IMG/VR virus record: IMGVR_UViG_3300032223_003493
Span: 18,882-82,881 of that record
Strand: one strand, 5' to 3'
DNA length: 64,000 nt
Source: a virus
This document shows, in pieces, positions 26,602-40,200 of the stretch. Below the pieces are notes generated by a model. It made no database searches. It saw only the letters and a program-made list of their open reading frames with translations, and was not told the DNA's origin. Each line of letters starts with the position of its first letter. Positions within the stretch are counted from its first letter, which is position 1. A program made the position numbers and the translations under genes.

Positions 26602-29600
26602 ATGTCAGATATTGATTTTATCGAATATGATAAAATTTCAATTAAGTCAGACGCTTTTATTTCGTCTGATGAATTAAATTGTTATTTTCAATATATACCT
26701 TCTACTAAAGCAATTTCTTATAATATTAAGAAAGAATTGCATACTGCTGGCACGACTGAAGATCCCAACGACTATAAAGTTCCTGATGTTTCTCAAAAAA
26801 TTCTTCCAAGAAAACTTTATAGAATAAATCCTTTTCACACAAATTATTCTGAAAATTTAGAACTTAATAAAATAAACACTGACCCTGATATTATTTATCC
26901 AACTAAAATAAAAGAACACAGAGAAAAGATTATAGATTACAGTGCTTTTGGTTTAAATTCAGATCAAATTGAATTTATGATGGCATTACAAAATCTAAGA
27001 TCCTTGAAAACTGATGAGTCAATTAAGAAGCTAGATATAGAACAATTTGAAGCTGTAGATGAAAAAGTTATGAATGGCTTTTTTCAAATTTATCCAAGAT
27101 TTATGGAGATGATGTCTACAGGAATTTCAAGTGGTTTTAATCAGTTCTATGAAGATACAGAAACTACTGAATCTATTCATGAAAATGAAGCTTTGATCAA
27201 TGATAGTTTAAAAAAATTAGGCCTGAATCCAAGTGAAGTCAGAGTAAAAAAAAAATTTGAAGTAAGATCTGGCAATGCTAATAAAAATGAAGTGAATTCA
27301 TATCTTCAGGATATTTCATTATCAAACAATACTTCTAATAACACAAGATCTATCAACAACAATTCTATCACTAATGTAAATCAATTAAATTTACAAAATA
27401 ATAATAAAATAGAATTACAAGTTCGTTCTTCCAAAACTGTCAACAATATTAGAACAGCAAATAATACTGATTTTAATTTCATCAGTAATAATAACAAAAC
27501 AATAAATCAACAAATAAATAATGTAAGCAAATTTTCTGAAGCTACTAAAATTGATTTTGAAAATTTATATAAATCTTTTCTGAAGGACTTGAATATAGCG
27601 CCAAATGTTGAAAATCAATTCTTCAAAATAGTCAATCAATATAGTAAAAACCTAAGTATTGAGTTTAATAGAATTTTAAATCATTCTGAAAAAACAGTTT
27701 ATGAAACAAATTTAAAAAACTTATCAACATCATATAATTTCTATAGACACATTGAAAATAGATATAGAGAATTTATTCAAAACTTAAATTTCTTCAATGA
27801 AACAGTTCAACAAATTAAGCAAACTGAAGTCAATCTCAAGAATACTTATCAAAATATTCATAGACACAGTGTTACTCATAAAAACAATCATTATAAGAAC
27901 ATTGTCAATCTTACAAAAAATGTCAATTATGAATATACTGCCAATGATTATGAATTCCAATATGCTGTTCTTAAAACTATTAAAAACAGTAATCAGTATG
28001 TTGAAAATAAAATCACAAAGATTAAAAATGACCTCAATGTAGCTCAACAAAATATTTCTTTTGTTCATCATAGAATGGTTCACATTCAAGAAAAAACAAG
28101 TAATTTTGTGGCAAAAGAGATAAAGAATGTTCTCAATAATACAGATTATATTGATGAATATTCAAACATCATTGTCAATAAAATAAGCAATATATCAAAC
28201 AATCAAACAGTTAGGGCATTATTATCATTAGTTACTAACGAAGAGCAACTCAATAGTATTTACACAGTGTTGAGGCAAAGCAATATCAACACTTCTAATA
28301 TCAAGAATTTAGTAGATGTTATAAATTATTCTAAAAATAATAATTTGGAAATTACAAAAGTTTCAAGCGCCACAATAGAAAATATCAAGAACTTAGTAAA
28401 TCTTTCCAAAAATATTGTTGATTTTAACAACACTGAAAACAAGATAATTCATAATGTTGATAAAAATATTGTTAATAAATTGTCCTCAATAAATGTTAAT
28501 GAATTCAAATCTTTTGTAAATCTTTCAGAATCTAAATCTTTTGTAAATTTTGCCAAAAGCATAAGTAGCATAACCAATCAAGATGTTAATAATTTATTAT
28601 CATTATCTGCTAATACTAACAATATAAAAAATCTTTATTCTTTGTCAAAACACAGCGCAATAGATCTTAATAATATTGAAAATTTATATAAAATAATAAA
28701 CTTTTCAAAAAATAATAATTTCGATATTACAAGAGTTAGTGGATCAACAATAGAGAATATAAATAATTTAGTAAATCTGACAAACAATCAGTTAGTATCA
28801 AAGGTTGATCAAAATATTATTAATAAAATGTCTTCATCTAATTTCAATGAAGAATTTAAGTCTTTTGTCAATTTATCAGAATCAAAATCTTTCACCAGAA
28901 TTGCGCAGAGTTATAAGAACATTTCAAATATTTTTGAAAATCTGAATACAATTTCTGTTAGCCCTAAATTATCTACAATTTATTTGGATCAGAAAAAGGT
29001 AGAAAATCTTAGTGTTATTCAAAATTTAAGAAATGTTCAGCAAATTAAAGAGTTGTCTCAAATTGTAAATCAATCCAGTACATCTTACATTTTAGAAAAA
29101 TTATCCAATTTTAATACTGAAAATATTACAGAAAAAATTAATTTACTTAAGAATATTAATATAACTCAAGATGTCAAGAAAACTGAAAATGTTGTTAGAA
29201 AAATAACTAGACTTGCTAGATATAACAATGTCAATCAAATTACAGAAAATCTTGATGAAATAACAAATATAGACAAGAATATCAGCACCACTCAATTCAA
29301 AACTGAAATACAAAATTTAAAAAATCTTATCAATATAACTAAAAATGTAGATCAAGTTAATGTAGATAACATTAGTAAAATTGATGTATCCAAGTTAAAT
29401 AATATAAAAGTTTCACAGTTCAATTTATTGTTAGATAACATCACTCAACTATCTAAGATAAGTCAGGTAAGAAATCTGACCGAAGAACACTTGGGTGTAA
29501 TTAAGAAAATTAGTCAAATTCAAAATATAAACCAACTTCAAAATGTTGATCAGAATACAATCCAGAAAATAAATCAACTTCAAAATATAAACCAACTTCA

Positions 29601-31248
29601 AAATGTTAGTCAATTCACTATTAGAAAAGTAAGTGAATTGAAAAATATCGATGAAAATACAATTTTAGCTATCAATCAGATTCAAAATATAGGTCAAGAA
29701 AATATTTACAGAATAAGCCAGATAAAGAATGTTGATCTAAACACAATTCAAGCAATCAATCAAATTCGCAATGTAACTGAGCAGCAAATTAATCTTGTCA
29801 AATCTGTAAATCAAATTAGTGATATTCAAAATGTCTCAAAATTTATAAATCTTACAAATAAGAATGAGATTTCTGATATCAAGTTATCTAACATTAATCA
29901 AATTACAGAAGTTGCGCAAAAAATTTCTAAAATTGAAAATAAAGATTTACTTAATGTTGTGAATTTATCCAAAGTTGTTCAAGAAAGAAGAATCTATAAT
30001 AGGATATCTAATCTTGTTAAAAATGTTGAAGTATTGGATACCGTAAATGTCACTCAAGAAACTGCTCAAAATATTTCTAAAATTTCTAATACTAATAATA
30101 TCAATCAAATTACTAAAGATTTAAATTTGATTTCCCAGAACTATCAGGAATTCAAGACAAGCGTTCAGCAAATTAATAAGATTGCGCAAGTTAAGAATGT
30201 TGATCAAATAGTAAAGAATTTGAATTATGTAAACAATGTAATTCAAGAAAATAATATTGTAAATCGTGTCAGTAAAATTGATCAAAAAGAATTTATCACT
30301 GCCATAAATTTGAGCAAAAATTATATTCAGTCTTTCAATAGGATTGAAAGTAAGATTAGCAATATTTCTCAGAGACAAAAGATAAGAGAAACACTACAAG
30401 ATATCAACATTGTAAATAATGAGGTCAATAATTCAACTGTCCAAATTACAAACAAAACACAAAAAGTTCAATTGCAAGAATTTATTCAAAATCTCAATTT
30501 GCTTGAAACTGAAAAGAATACAACTATCTTGAATCGATATAGTTTTGAGAGTAATAAAAAGAATATTTCAAATCTATTTACTGAACTGAATCTTACGCAA
30601 CAAATAAAGCAAGAAAAACGAACAGAAAGAGAATTTGCCCGTATTTCAAAGCGTTTAGATAGGATGAATAGAGAAACTATCAAAGTCCAAGGCAATTCAT
30701 ATAAAGTTGAACAAAATTTCTTCGATATGATGAATTTTTACAATGAACAGAAAGTGACAAAAACAAGCAAAGATAGAAAGGTTAATAATTTCTTTCAATT
30801 GTTGGAAACACTTAATGTTCAAAAGACTACTAATGAAAGAAAAATCACTCAAAAAATTCAGAAGATCGAGCAAGTTCAAAACAGAATTGTAAACAATACT
30901 TCTCAAATTAAAATTGATGTTTACAGAGAGAAAAAAGATAATTATTACAAAGTAGACAATCGCCAAACTTTCACTACTAATAATTATCATCAAGAGAAAG
31001 AAGAGCAGAAAAAGACAGAAAAGATAGTTGAAAACAAAGTAGAAGAGTTGCTTGTCAAGAAAATTGAAAATGTAACAAATAATTTAGTGACAAATGTTAT
31101 CACTAAAAATGAATTTAATTCTATCAAAAAAGAAATAATCCAAGAAATCTACAACATAGAAATGAAGACAGAAGAGCGTATTAAAGAGCTACGTAAGGAA
31201 ACCCAGCAGACTGTACAAACTATGTTAGAAAGATTCTTAAGAAGTTAA
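26602..31248 (+). CDS. Very long Asn/Ile-rich repetitive helical protein, tape-measure or fibre candidate
   Basis: This 1,548-aa protein is rich in Asn, Ile, Gln, Lys and Ser, and has no signal peptide or transmembrane segment. The first ~210 residues look globular. From ~210 on it is repetitive. A ~125-residue unit is duplicated (566-655 and 691-775 share NLVNL, SKNNN, FKSFVNLSESKSF). Around 967-1080 there is a ~14-residue repeat (IKNVDLNTIQAINQ and similar). The last ~100 residues form a charged coiled coil (VEELLVKKIENVTNNL, EERIKELRKETQQTV). A fully helical rod of this length could reach roughly 230 nm at 1.5 angstrom per residue, which suits a tape measure or long fibre. No Shine-Dalgarno is evident. 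Confidence 0.45.
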   Translation: MSDIDFIEYDKISIKSDAFISSDELNCYFQYIPSTKAISYNIKKELHTAGTTEDPNDYKVPDVSQKILPRKLYRINPFHTNYSENLELNKINTDPDIIYPTKIKEHREKIIDYSAFGLNSDQIEFMMALQNLRSLKTDESIKKLDIEQFEAVDEKVMNGFFQIYPRFMEMMSTGISSGFNQFYEDTETTESIHENEALINDSLKKLGLNPSEVRVKKKFEVRSGNANKNEVNSYLQDISLSNNTSNNTRSINNNSITNVNQLNLQNNNKIELQVRSSKTVNNIRTANNTDFNFISNNNKTINQQINNVSKFSEATKIDFENLYKSFLKDLNIAPNVENQFFKIVNQYSKNLSIEFNRILNHSEKTVYETNLKNLSTSYNFYRHIENRYREFIQNLNFFNETVQQIKQTEVNLKNTYQNIHRHSVTHKNNHYKNIVNLTKNVNYEYTANDYEFQYAVLKTIKNSNQYVENKITKIKNDLNVAQQNISFVHHRMVHIQEKTSNFVAKEIKNVLNNTDYIDEYSNIIVNKISNISNNQTVRALLSLVTNEEQLNSIYTVLRQSNINTSNIKNLVDVINYSKNNNLEITKVSSATIENIKNLVNLSKNIVDFNNTENKIIHNVDKNIVNKLSSINVNEFKSFVNLSESKSFVNFAKSISSITNQDVNNLLSLSANTNNIKNLYSLSKHSAIDLNNIENLYKIINFSKNNNFDITRVSGSTIENINNLVNLTNNQLVSKVDQNIINKMSSSNFNEEFKSFVNLSESKSFTRIAQSYKNISNIFENLNTISVSPKLSTIYLDQKKVENLSVIQNLRNVQQIKELSQIVNQSSTSYILEKLSNFNTENITEKINLLKNINITQDVKKTENVVRKITRLARYNNVNQITENLDEITNIDKNISTTQFKTEIQNLKNLINITKNVDQVNVDNISKIDVSKLNNIKVSQFNLLLDNITQLSKISQVRNLTEEHLGVIKKISQIQNINQLQNVDQNTIQKINQLQNINQLQNVSQFTIRKVSELKNIDENTILAINQIQNIGQENIYRISQIKNVDLNTIQAINQIRNVTEQQINLVKSVNQISDIQNVSKFINLTNKNEISDIKLSNINQITEVAQKISKIENKDLLNVVNLSKVVQERRIYNRISNLVKNVEVLDTVNVTQETAQNISKISNTNNINQITKDLNLISQNYQEFKTSVQQINKIAQVKNVDQIVKNLNYVNNVIQENNIVNRVSKIDQKEFITAINLSKNYIQSFNRIESKISNISQRQKIRETLQDINIVNNEVNNSTVQITNKTQKVQLQEFIQNLNLLETEKNTTILNRYSFESNKKNISNLFTELNLTQQIKQEKRTEREFARISKRLDRMNRETIKVQGNSYKVEQNFFDMMNFYNEQKVTKTSKDRKVNNFFQLLETLNVQKTTNERKITQKIQKIEQVQNRIVNNTSQIKIDVYREKKDNYYKVDNRQTFTTNNYHQEKEEQKKTEKIVENKVEELLVKKIENVTNNLVTNVITKNEFNSIKKEIIQEIYNIEMKTEERIKELRKETQQTVQTMLERFLRS
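28297..28926 (+). repeat. Internal ~375-bp duplication
   Basis: Within the 1,548-aa gene, residues 566-655 and 691-775 align without large gaps, an offset of ~125 codons. Shared pieces include YSKNNNLEIT/FSKNNNFDIT, TIENIKNLVNL/TIENINNLVNL and FKSFVNLSESKSF in both. It looks like a past tandem duplication that has since diverged. Confidence 0.65.
29500..29840 (+). repeat. 14-residue tandem repeat block
   Basis: In the 1,548-aa gene, consecutive units such as LKNIDENTILAINQ, IQNIGQENIYRISQ and IKNVDLNTIQAINQ are 14 residues apart. At the DNA level CAAAATATAAACCAACTTCAAAATGTT-type sequence occurs at 29521 and again at 29581, 60 bases later, which looks like a recent local duplication. Confidence 0.65.
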
Positions 31249-31249
31249 T

Positions 31250-34200
31250 ATGGCCACATATAGGTTAAATGATCCCAGAAATATATCATTTATAGGCAAA
31301 TTTAAGTTTGACTATGTAGTTCAACTCGTTAATAAGGGTCAAAAAGGATCAAAAGTTTGGGATGATGCAAATTATATCACAGGAGCTTTTGTTCAATTTC
31401 AACGAGGAGAAGAATTTAACGCTCAATGTATTATAGCAAATGTTCAACCTGACCAGCCTACTAATGCTGGGTCTTCTTTTTTTACTCATCCTTATGGAGG
31501 TAATGGAGGTTTTGGCGGAATAGTTGACCCTACCACCTTCAAAAGAGAAATAAAATTTCAATTTTTTATAAAGTCTGGACAATCAGTGCCGTTGAGAGGA
31601 TACTTTGTTTTAGAAACTCCATCTCCCCCTACTGATGCTGACTTAAGAGATATGGATGATTTTGGTATAGCAACCAAGTATGTCAGAAATGTAAGTGGCA
31701 CAGTAGAAGGATATGTTTATGAGAATTCGCCCCATAATGAATTTGTAGATATTCAAGAATATTACCCATCTGAAAACTATTTCCAAATTTCACCAGTTTG
31801 TCCAGATAATGAAAATGAATATTGGCGTGATAAACCTTTAGACGAAAAAACTGTAAGACAATTTCCAAGATACACAACATTAAATTGGTTCGAAATGCCT
31901 GATCCAACCAGAAAAGGTACTGCTGGAATTGTAATTAGGCAATCAAGTGGTAAAGGTGCATCAAATTACAGAAGAGATATTGTTACAAATTCAGCCTTAT
32001 TTACTTCATATGAATATACTAAAAAATTAAATGCTTGGTCTACAGCTGCCTCAAATTCAGGGTATATAGTAATTGCCTCAAATTTATCAGATGATTCTTA
32101 CTCTAAAAGTATCAGTATATCTTCTGCTAACTGTACTACTGATACTTTTAGTATTAGTTCAAATTCAGATTATATAAATTACAGAGAAGCTAAAATTGAT
32201 CTTAAAACTGATGCATCCAGAAAGGTAACTTTCAATTCTGAAATTTATGACTGGAAAAATAATCACTCTGATGAAATAACAGCTTATTTAGTCGGGTTTG
32301 GTAGCACAGGGTTGACAGAGATTTTCGATCAAGGTGTTGGAAAAATAATATACCCAGTACCATCATATAGTGTAGTAAAAACGAAAAGCGGCGTTATCTC
32401 AGACTCCCAGGTTTTTAGATATTTTGATGGATACATTTCTTTGATAGGACCTGGTGGAGAGAGTAATTCAGCTACGTTATTTTTTGATAATAGACAAAAA
32501 TGGCTTTTTGGTATGATCGATGCTTCATTATCCAAAGAAACGTTTGATGATTTGGAAAGTCCACCCTGCCATTTTGATTACCCAGATTACTATGTTCGAT
32601 CAGCAGTTGGATGTAGAAACTTAAATGAATATAATCAAATACTTACAATTGATGATGAAAAACTACAAGGTTTAACTGGTTCATATTCTTTGATTCCAAT
32701 TCCCATAAAGGGTTGGAAATTTAATGCAATGACTCTTAAACAAGATAAGGATTTCACTATTGAAGGTTCTGGGAATGTTAGAAATTTTACTGGGACAAAT
32801 GCAGAACCTCATTATTATGGAGATACCAATTTATCAGGCTACAGATATTTAAATATTGAATTAAGATCCAAAAATAATGATTTGCAAAATGGCAATATTA
32901 CTATTTACGAAACATCGAAAGGACCAACTACAAATCAGGATAATACTAATATAAATTTAAAATCTTGGAAAATATCTACTGACTCAAATAATTTCAAAAG
33001 TCTAAGAATAGATTTATGTAATCCAGATAACAAGATTGATTATGTTGATAATCAAGATTCTCCTTATCCAAGACTCAATGTTTACACTACATCTAAACCT
33101 CTATCAACAGCACCATTTGGTTATTTAAGTGTTGAAAACAAACCTACTGATATATTTATTGAAACAAAGCAACAATTAAATGTTTCGTCAAAATTTTGGA
33201 TTGATGACAAACTCAAATCCAAAATATCCAATTCTGGATTTGTATATATTACAGATGATAAAACCAAAAATATAGATTATTTCGAAGTTAATACTAAAGC
33301 TTTTCCTGGAGCTGGAGTAGGAACAAACTTAATTTTTGTCAAACCTAGAACATACAACGGAAAGATCAAACTGGCAAAACCTTGGAATAGCAATAATGCC
33401 ATTTTGCCTGAATATAGGAAAACTTTATTTTTATATATTGTCAAGAATGATTTGACATCCGGTAAATCTATTGATGATTTGTTAGGCAAAAATAAGCAAA
33501 ATGAATACCCTGATGAATTTGAAATTTATGATATGGATCCAGGATATCCAGATATTACTGATAAACTTTCTGTATTGACAAGTGATTTTGTCGATGGACA
33601 AACTAGAATTTTTGTCAATCCAATTCCTTTATTTGAACAACCAACTGTAATTCCTTATGATGCCATAATTTTAGAAGACTCAGTTAGTAAAAATAAAATA
33701 ACATATAAATTTGAAAATTATGAAAATAACAAAAATGATGGAATTACTTTTATAGATATAAAGCGTAATTCAAGTTTTGATAATAATGTTAAGTTTAAAT
33801 TAGGCTCAACTTCAGTGAAATTAACTTTTTTTAATGGAACTGATGATCAAAAAAGAACAGTTGTAGTAAAATTCAAGTCAGTAGAAAAACAAGGCAATCT
33901 TTATAAAGCTACTTTAGAATATGCCAAATATGATGCAAATAGTCCGCAAATCACAGATGGTATTCCACTAGAAAGCCCTGATGGTAAAAAATTATATTTT
34001 TCAGAAAATGCACCAGTCATAACAGTAAACCCCCCTAGACTTGTAGAGTTCACTTTTCCAGTAGACTCAATTTTGCAAACTAGTTTAGTTACAAATACTC
34101 CTAGTGGTCCAGAAGTAAATGCAATTGATGATTATCCAGAAGACGAAGTTTCAAATGGTCCATATTATGGTGTTTCTAGAATTACTAAAATCGAAATTGA

Positions 34201-37200
34201 TAATGATCAATTAGAACTTGGAAAAATTAATTTAACCAGAAATAATTCATTATCAAATTTTGTTATTTCTGGATTGAACAATACTTTTGAATCTCAAACT
34301 AAATTTGATGCTTCTTCTACAACTACCACAGAGTATTATACCAGAAGATTTTGGCAGCAAAACACTGATGGTAGAGATGAAGAAGAAGGAGACTTAAGCT
34401 GGCAACATACAAAATCTGAAAATGTTGATTATTGGTCAGCTTATCCAAAAACAATTTCGAGTTTATGCGATGATATAAATAAAGTCGATGAATATGTAGC
34501 TCCAAGGTGGCTCAATGTAGCAAATCCTTCATCAAGTGTTATTAGACATCCTGGATGGAAAGCAAATAAAATTACAAAAGCATTTTCAGTTGATCCAATA
34601 ACAGGAGAGAGAATTTATGGAAACAATTTAGATCCAGATTATTTGAACTCTGATACTGGATATGCAGCTTGGGTATTCGGTGGTGGAGTAATTGCAATTC
34701 CTAGCGGAAAAAATTCTGGTAGCGGAACATCGTATATAAAAGCTATAGACATAAATTTTAATGATCTAAGGACTATTTTAGCACAAACAGTTTTTCATAG
34801 AATAAATGCTGATTTTCCGCCTGGAAAAAATGATTTGTTTGGAAATACATCTATAATAAACACAGATGGTACTAAAGAAGAATCAACTCTGCATTTAAGA
34901 GGAGCATTGATAACTCGAGGACCAGGATATGGTTTGATATTACCACCACAAGTTAGTACTACTGATAACTTAAGAGAAGCTAATCTGATAGATACTACTG
35001 AGCGTAATACTAATTATGGCAAAGGTCAGTCAGATTCTAAAGGTTATTTTGAAACTGGATCTGCATATGGTAAAAATTCCCATAATAATTACATTGAATT
35101 AGAAAAATCGAAAAATTTCACAACTCCATCTGATTATAGAAGCTCTACAAGGAAAATGTCTCAAGCAAAAAGAGAAAGAGCTGCTTTCAAAGGAGGCAAA
35201 CAAAATGTTGCGACAAACCTTTCGGCTTGTGAATCTGGTTTTGAAAAATCAATTGTAATAGCATATACAGTTCCCACAACAAAAGCTGGCGATGAAAACC
35301 AAACTGCAATTATAACCACAGATTCATTTTTTACGTCGCAATATGAAAAGTATCCTGTAGGCTATAATACGATTACTGGCTCTGGAGTGACAATAAAAGG
35401 TGAATTTCCATTTGTTTTAGGTTCAGAAACTCATATAAATCATGCTTATAGAGTGAATACATTTTTACTAACAGAAAGAAATTCAAATACAAAAGCTACT
35501 AGTTCTCACAATTATGATTCTTTAATTGCTGCAAATACAGATATGAGGAATAAACTTTCTTGGTTTCCCTTTGTAGAGGGACAAGCCAAGATAGATGCTA
35601 ATTTTTCAACTCTTGCCAAAGCATTTACTAACACAAAATACAATTCATACACAGTATCTGATCAATCTCCACAATTATTTAATGTGGGTTATGCAGATCC
35701 TGGAGCAATTGTTTTTAGATCAATACCTTTAAATTTAGCCAATATAAAAGCTCCAGTTACTGATAAAACTATATTTATTGATGGCGTTGCACCAACTTAT
35801 ACTTCTGATTTTAGATTATTAGAACCAATAACTTCCTCAGGTGCAGCTTGTTCATCATTTCCAACAGTAGCTCAAATATCATCAAGAGAATATATAGTTG
35901 CTTATTCTTTAAATGCAACGCCTAGAAAAATTAATTTCAAGATAATTGCTAACTATCAAGTGCAAGATAAAAACATTTTAATTGATTTGGATGCTCTTAC
36001 TGGAAATACACTTTCAGATAAATATAACATATATGGATTGACTTCAAATTATGATGAAAACTTAGGACTTCATAGATCAATTTTTTGGTGCAATGGTGGA
36101 ATTTATTATTTTGAATATGCCTTATCATCAAGCAACATCGGAACAAAAAGAACTGATAAATTACATTTGGTTAAGGGCAAACTTGATGACGATTTAGTAA
36201 AAGAATTAAGTAATAGACAAAATATTATCACTTATTATGATTCAGCTAGTGTTTTAAATGCTGAAGTTCCAAAGCAAAAACCAGCTTTAATTACTTGCCA
36301 AAAACAAGAATATAATGGAAGTGTATTTGTTGCTTACGATACTGGAAAATGCTATATAGAAGCAGTATTATTCCATCCTTATTCACAAATTTTAGGCACG
36401 AGAAAGTTTGATATTGAGTGCGTAAATACATCTGGATCAACATCAACCACTGCATCTCCAATTGCAGACATTCAAGCTAATCCAACTAGTGGACAATCAG
36501 CATTACTGGTTAACTTCCTATCGAGTAATTCATATGATCCAGGTGGTAGCACACTAACTTATGCTTGGAACTTTGGTGATGGAACTCAATCTTCTGAAGA
36601 AAATCCAGTACATACTTTTGTCAATACTACTGCAAATCCAATAACTTTGACTGTATCTCTTGTAGTCACAAACGCTAGTGGTGTAAGTAGCGATCCAGCA
36701 ACAATAACAATAACAGTAAATCCTGCTCCAATTAATAACCTTTCGCCTCAAGCCAAATTCAATGCAACTCCAACTGCTGGCACCGTTCCATTGATCGTTA
36801 CTTTTACGGATCAATCAACACCAGCAAATGATGGTTCTGTGATACAAACATACGATTGGGATTTTGGTGATGGTAATACAGCATTAAAACTTGACAATGT
36901 ATCTTTCACTCACGAATATACGAATGCTGGGACATATGTACCTACTCTTATAATTAAAGATAATTTGGGTAGAGTATCAAGTAAGTTTTATGGCACACCA
37001 ATAAAAGTAGATGGAACAATAAACAATCCGCCATCCCCAAACTTTACCTGGGCTCAAACTTCTTACTCTCCAACTTTGAAAATTCAATTTACAGATACTT
37101 CTGTTGATGTTGAAGGTCCATTGGTTGCATGGCATTGGGATTTTGGAGATACTCAAACTGCTGATGTTCAAAACCCAGAACATATTTATGCTAATCCAGG

Positions 37201-40200
37201 TACTTACTCAGTAGTTCTTACAGTAACAGATTCTGGTGGTTTACAAGCTTCAGGAACAAAACAAGTTACAGTTTCGCCTCCTGGAAATAATCCGCCCATT
37301 GCAAACTTTAATTATTTGCAACAAAACAGGAAACTAGTAATAGATTTTGCTGACACATCCATCGATACTGACGGCACAATTGTATCTTGGAGTTGGAGTT
37401 TTGGCGATCAAACCACAAGCATAACAAAAAATCCTTCACATACATATGCCTTGGCTGGAACATATCAAGTCATATTGACAGTAACTGATAATGGTGGAAA
37501 AACTGGATCAATAACCAAAAACGTTGTTGTAAATCCATTAGTAAATCAGCCTCCTGTAATTTCCAATATTACTGGCACACAAACTAGTTTTAAACCATTA
37601 ATTGGAACATTTTCAGAAACATCTTCTGATCCTGATGGTTTTATTACTCAATGGGATTGGAATTTTGGAGATAGTCAGGTTTTTTCCACTACAAATAGTG
37701 CACTTAAGAACCCAACACACACTTATAACTTTCCAGGATCTTACACTGTTACATTGACTGTTACTGATGATGGTTTGCCCGATGGAACTAGCAAGAAAAC
37801 AGCAACATCTTCAATTCCATTCGTAGTAGCACCACCACCACCTAATATACCTCCTGTCGCACTTTTCACAGTAGACACTAATAATGCATTTGCTCCTTTA
37901 ACAGTCAACTTTACAGACAATTCTACTGACGCTGATGGGAAAATTGTAAGTTGGCTGTGGGAATTTGAAACAGGTAGTACACTATTCTTCAATGCTCAAA
38001 CTTATCAAAAAACTGTTTCGCATACATTTACAAAATCAGGAACTTATCCAGTTAAATTAACCGTAACTGATGATGGAAATCTTACAAATTTTTATATATT
38101 AAATATTGTTGTGAGAAATAATCCTCCAGTATCAATTTTATCTGCATCTCCCAATCCTGTTCTATCGTTGTTGCCAGTTAGTTTCTTTGGCAATAATTCT
38201 TATGATATTGATGGAAATATAACAAAATACTCTTGGGATTTTGGCGACGGTACAACTATACTTCAAGGTACTACTGCAGAAACACATACATATACAAAAC
38301 CTGGGACTTACAAAGCATCACTTACAGTAATTGATAACTTAGGAGATAGTTCAACTGCTAGTTTGTTTATAAATGTGTCAAACAGAAACCCAGTTGCAAA
38401 AATAACTTACACTACTCTAACAGTTAAAGCACCTGGAAGTTTAACATTCAATGGGGATACATCTACTGATTTAGACGGAACAATTGTTTCTTACAATTGG
38501 ACAGTTTCAAATGGATTAACTGCTTCAACACCTAATGCTACTTTCAATTTCTCAACGCAAGGTACATTTGCAGTATCTTTAACTGTTACAGATGATTCTG
38601 GTGGCACAAATTCAACTAGTGTCATAGTAACGGTAACACCACCTGACAATATTTTACCTGTAGCTATATTGAACGTAAATAAAAATTCTGGAGTTATCAA
38701 TGACTCATTCATTTTCAATGTGTCAAATTCAAATGATCCTGATGGCTCTATAATTTTATATCAATTAGATTTTGGAGATGGAACTTCAACTCAATTTGTG
38801 AATCCTGCACCTATATCTCATATATATAAAACAGTTGGTTCATTTACAGCAAAATTAACTGTTACTGATAATAGAAATGGCGTTAGTTTAGAAACAACAA
38901 ATTCAGTACAAAATATCACTATAAATAACCAGCCTCCAATAGCTAATTTCTCATTTAGTCCAATTGGTGCATTTACGTTTGATCTTATTACATTTACAGA
39001 TAATTCGAGTGATCCTGAAAATGCATTATCTAAATGGGTCTGGGATTATGGTGATGGAACTAATTTTACAACAAATGATCCTTTGCAAAAAAGTCCAATT
39101 AAATCTTACAACAAAGGAAATAAAGACTATACTGTATCATTGACAGTTTATGATAATTTTAATTTATCAAGCACAACTTCACAACTAGTGCATATCAATA
39201 ATAGAAAACCATTTGCTGTAATTTCAACAAGCAGTACTCCAATAAATAATGTAATTACCGGAATAGCTCCATTTACTGTAATTTTTGATTCTAATTCGTA
39301 TGATTTAGATGGTACAGTGACAAATTATGAATGGTACTTAAATGGACTTGTAGGAACTCCATTTACTACAAAATCATTCACATATACTTTCAACACAGCT
39401 TCTTTCACTCCTTATGTAGTCACTTTAAGAGTGCAAGACGATGATGGTGTTTGGAGTGATTTAGCAAATATAGGAGTCCAAGTTAACGCTCCAAATACTC
39501 CTCCAATTGCTGTTATTAAAGCTAATCCATTGTCAAATACAAGTCAAGCTCCAATTACAGTTAATTTCTCTGGTGCTGGAAGTTATGATCCAGATAACAT
39601 TAATGGCACTTTGATTTACGCATGGGATTTTGGCAATGGTAGTATTTCAAATCAAGTTAACGCAAGCACCACTTATAATAACCCTGGAACATATAAAGTT
39701 TCTCTTACCGTTACAGATAATTTAGGAGCAACAAATACTGCTACATTAGATTATATTGTTTTGAATAGTAAACCAATAGCAATATTAGATACTGTTCCAT
39801 CAGGTATAACTCAAGCTCAAATTAATACGGCAGTTTTATTTACATCTGCTGGAAGTAATGATCCTGATTCTGGTCAATTTATTAATGGGTATAAATGGTT
39901 AGTTGATGGAGTGAATCAAAATTCTAACACTTCAACATTATCCACCTCATTCAGCACTATTGGAAATCATATTGTAACTCTTTCTGTTTTTGATAACTTG
40001 GGACTTGAATCTAATCCAGTTTCAAAGACTATATTTGTTATATCTGCTCCACCTCCACCACCAGTAAACCAAAATCCAATAGCAATACTTGGCAATGAGC
40101 CAAGTATTACTGGATATATAGAACTTAAAGTTGGAGACACTTTTACATTTGACGGCACTACTTCTTATGACCCTGAAGATGGATCAAATATAACTTTTGA

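Noticed and set aside
27784-28089. Minus-strand 101-aa hydrophobic ORF
   Set aside because: It is the complement of the Asn/Ile-rich repetitive gene; hydrophobicity follows from the base composition.
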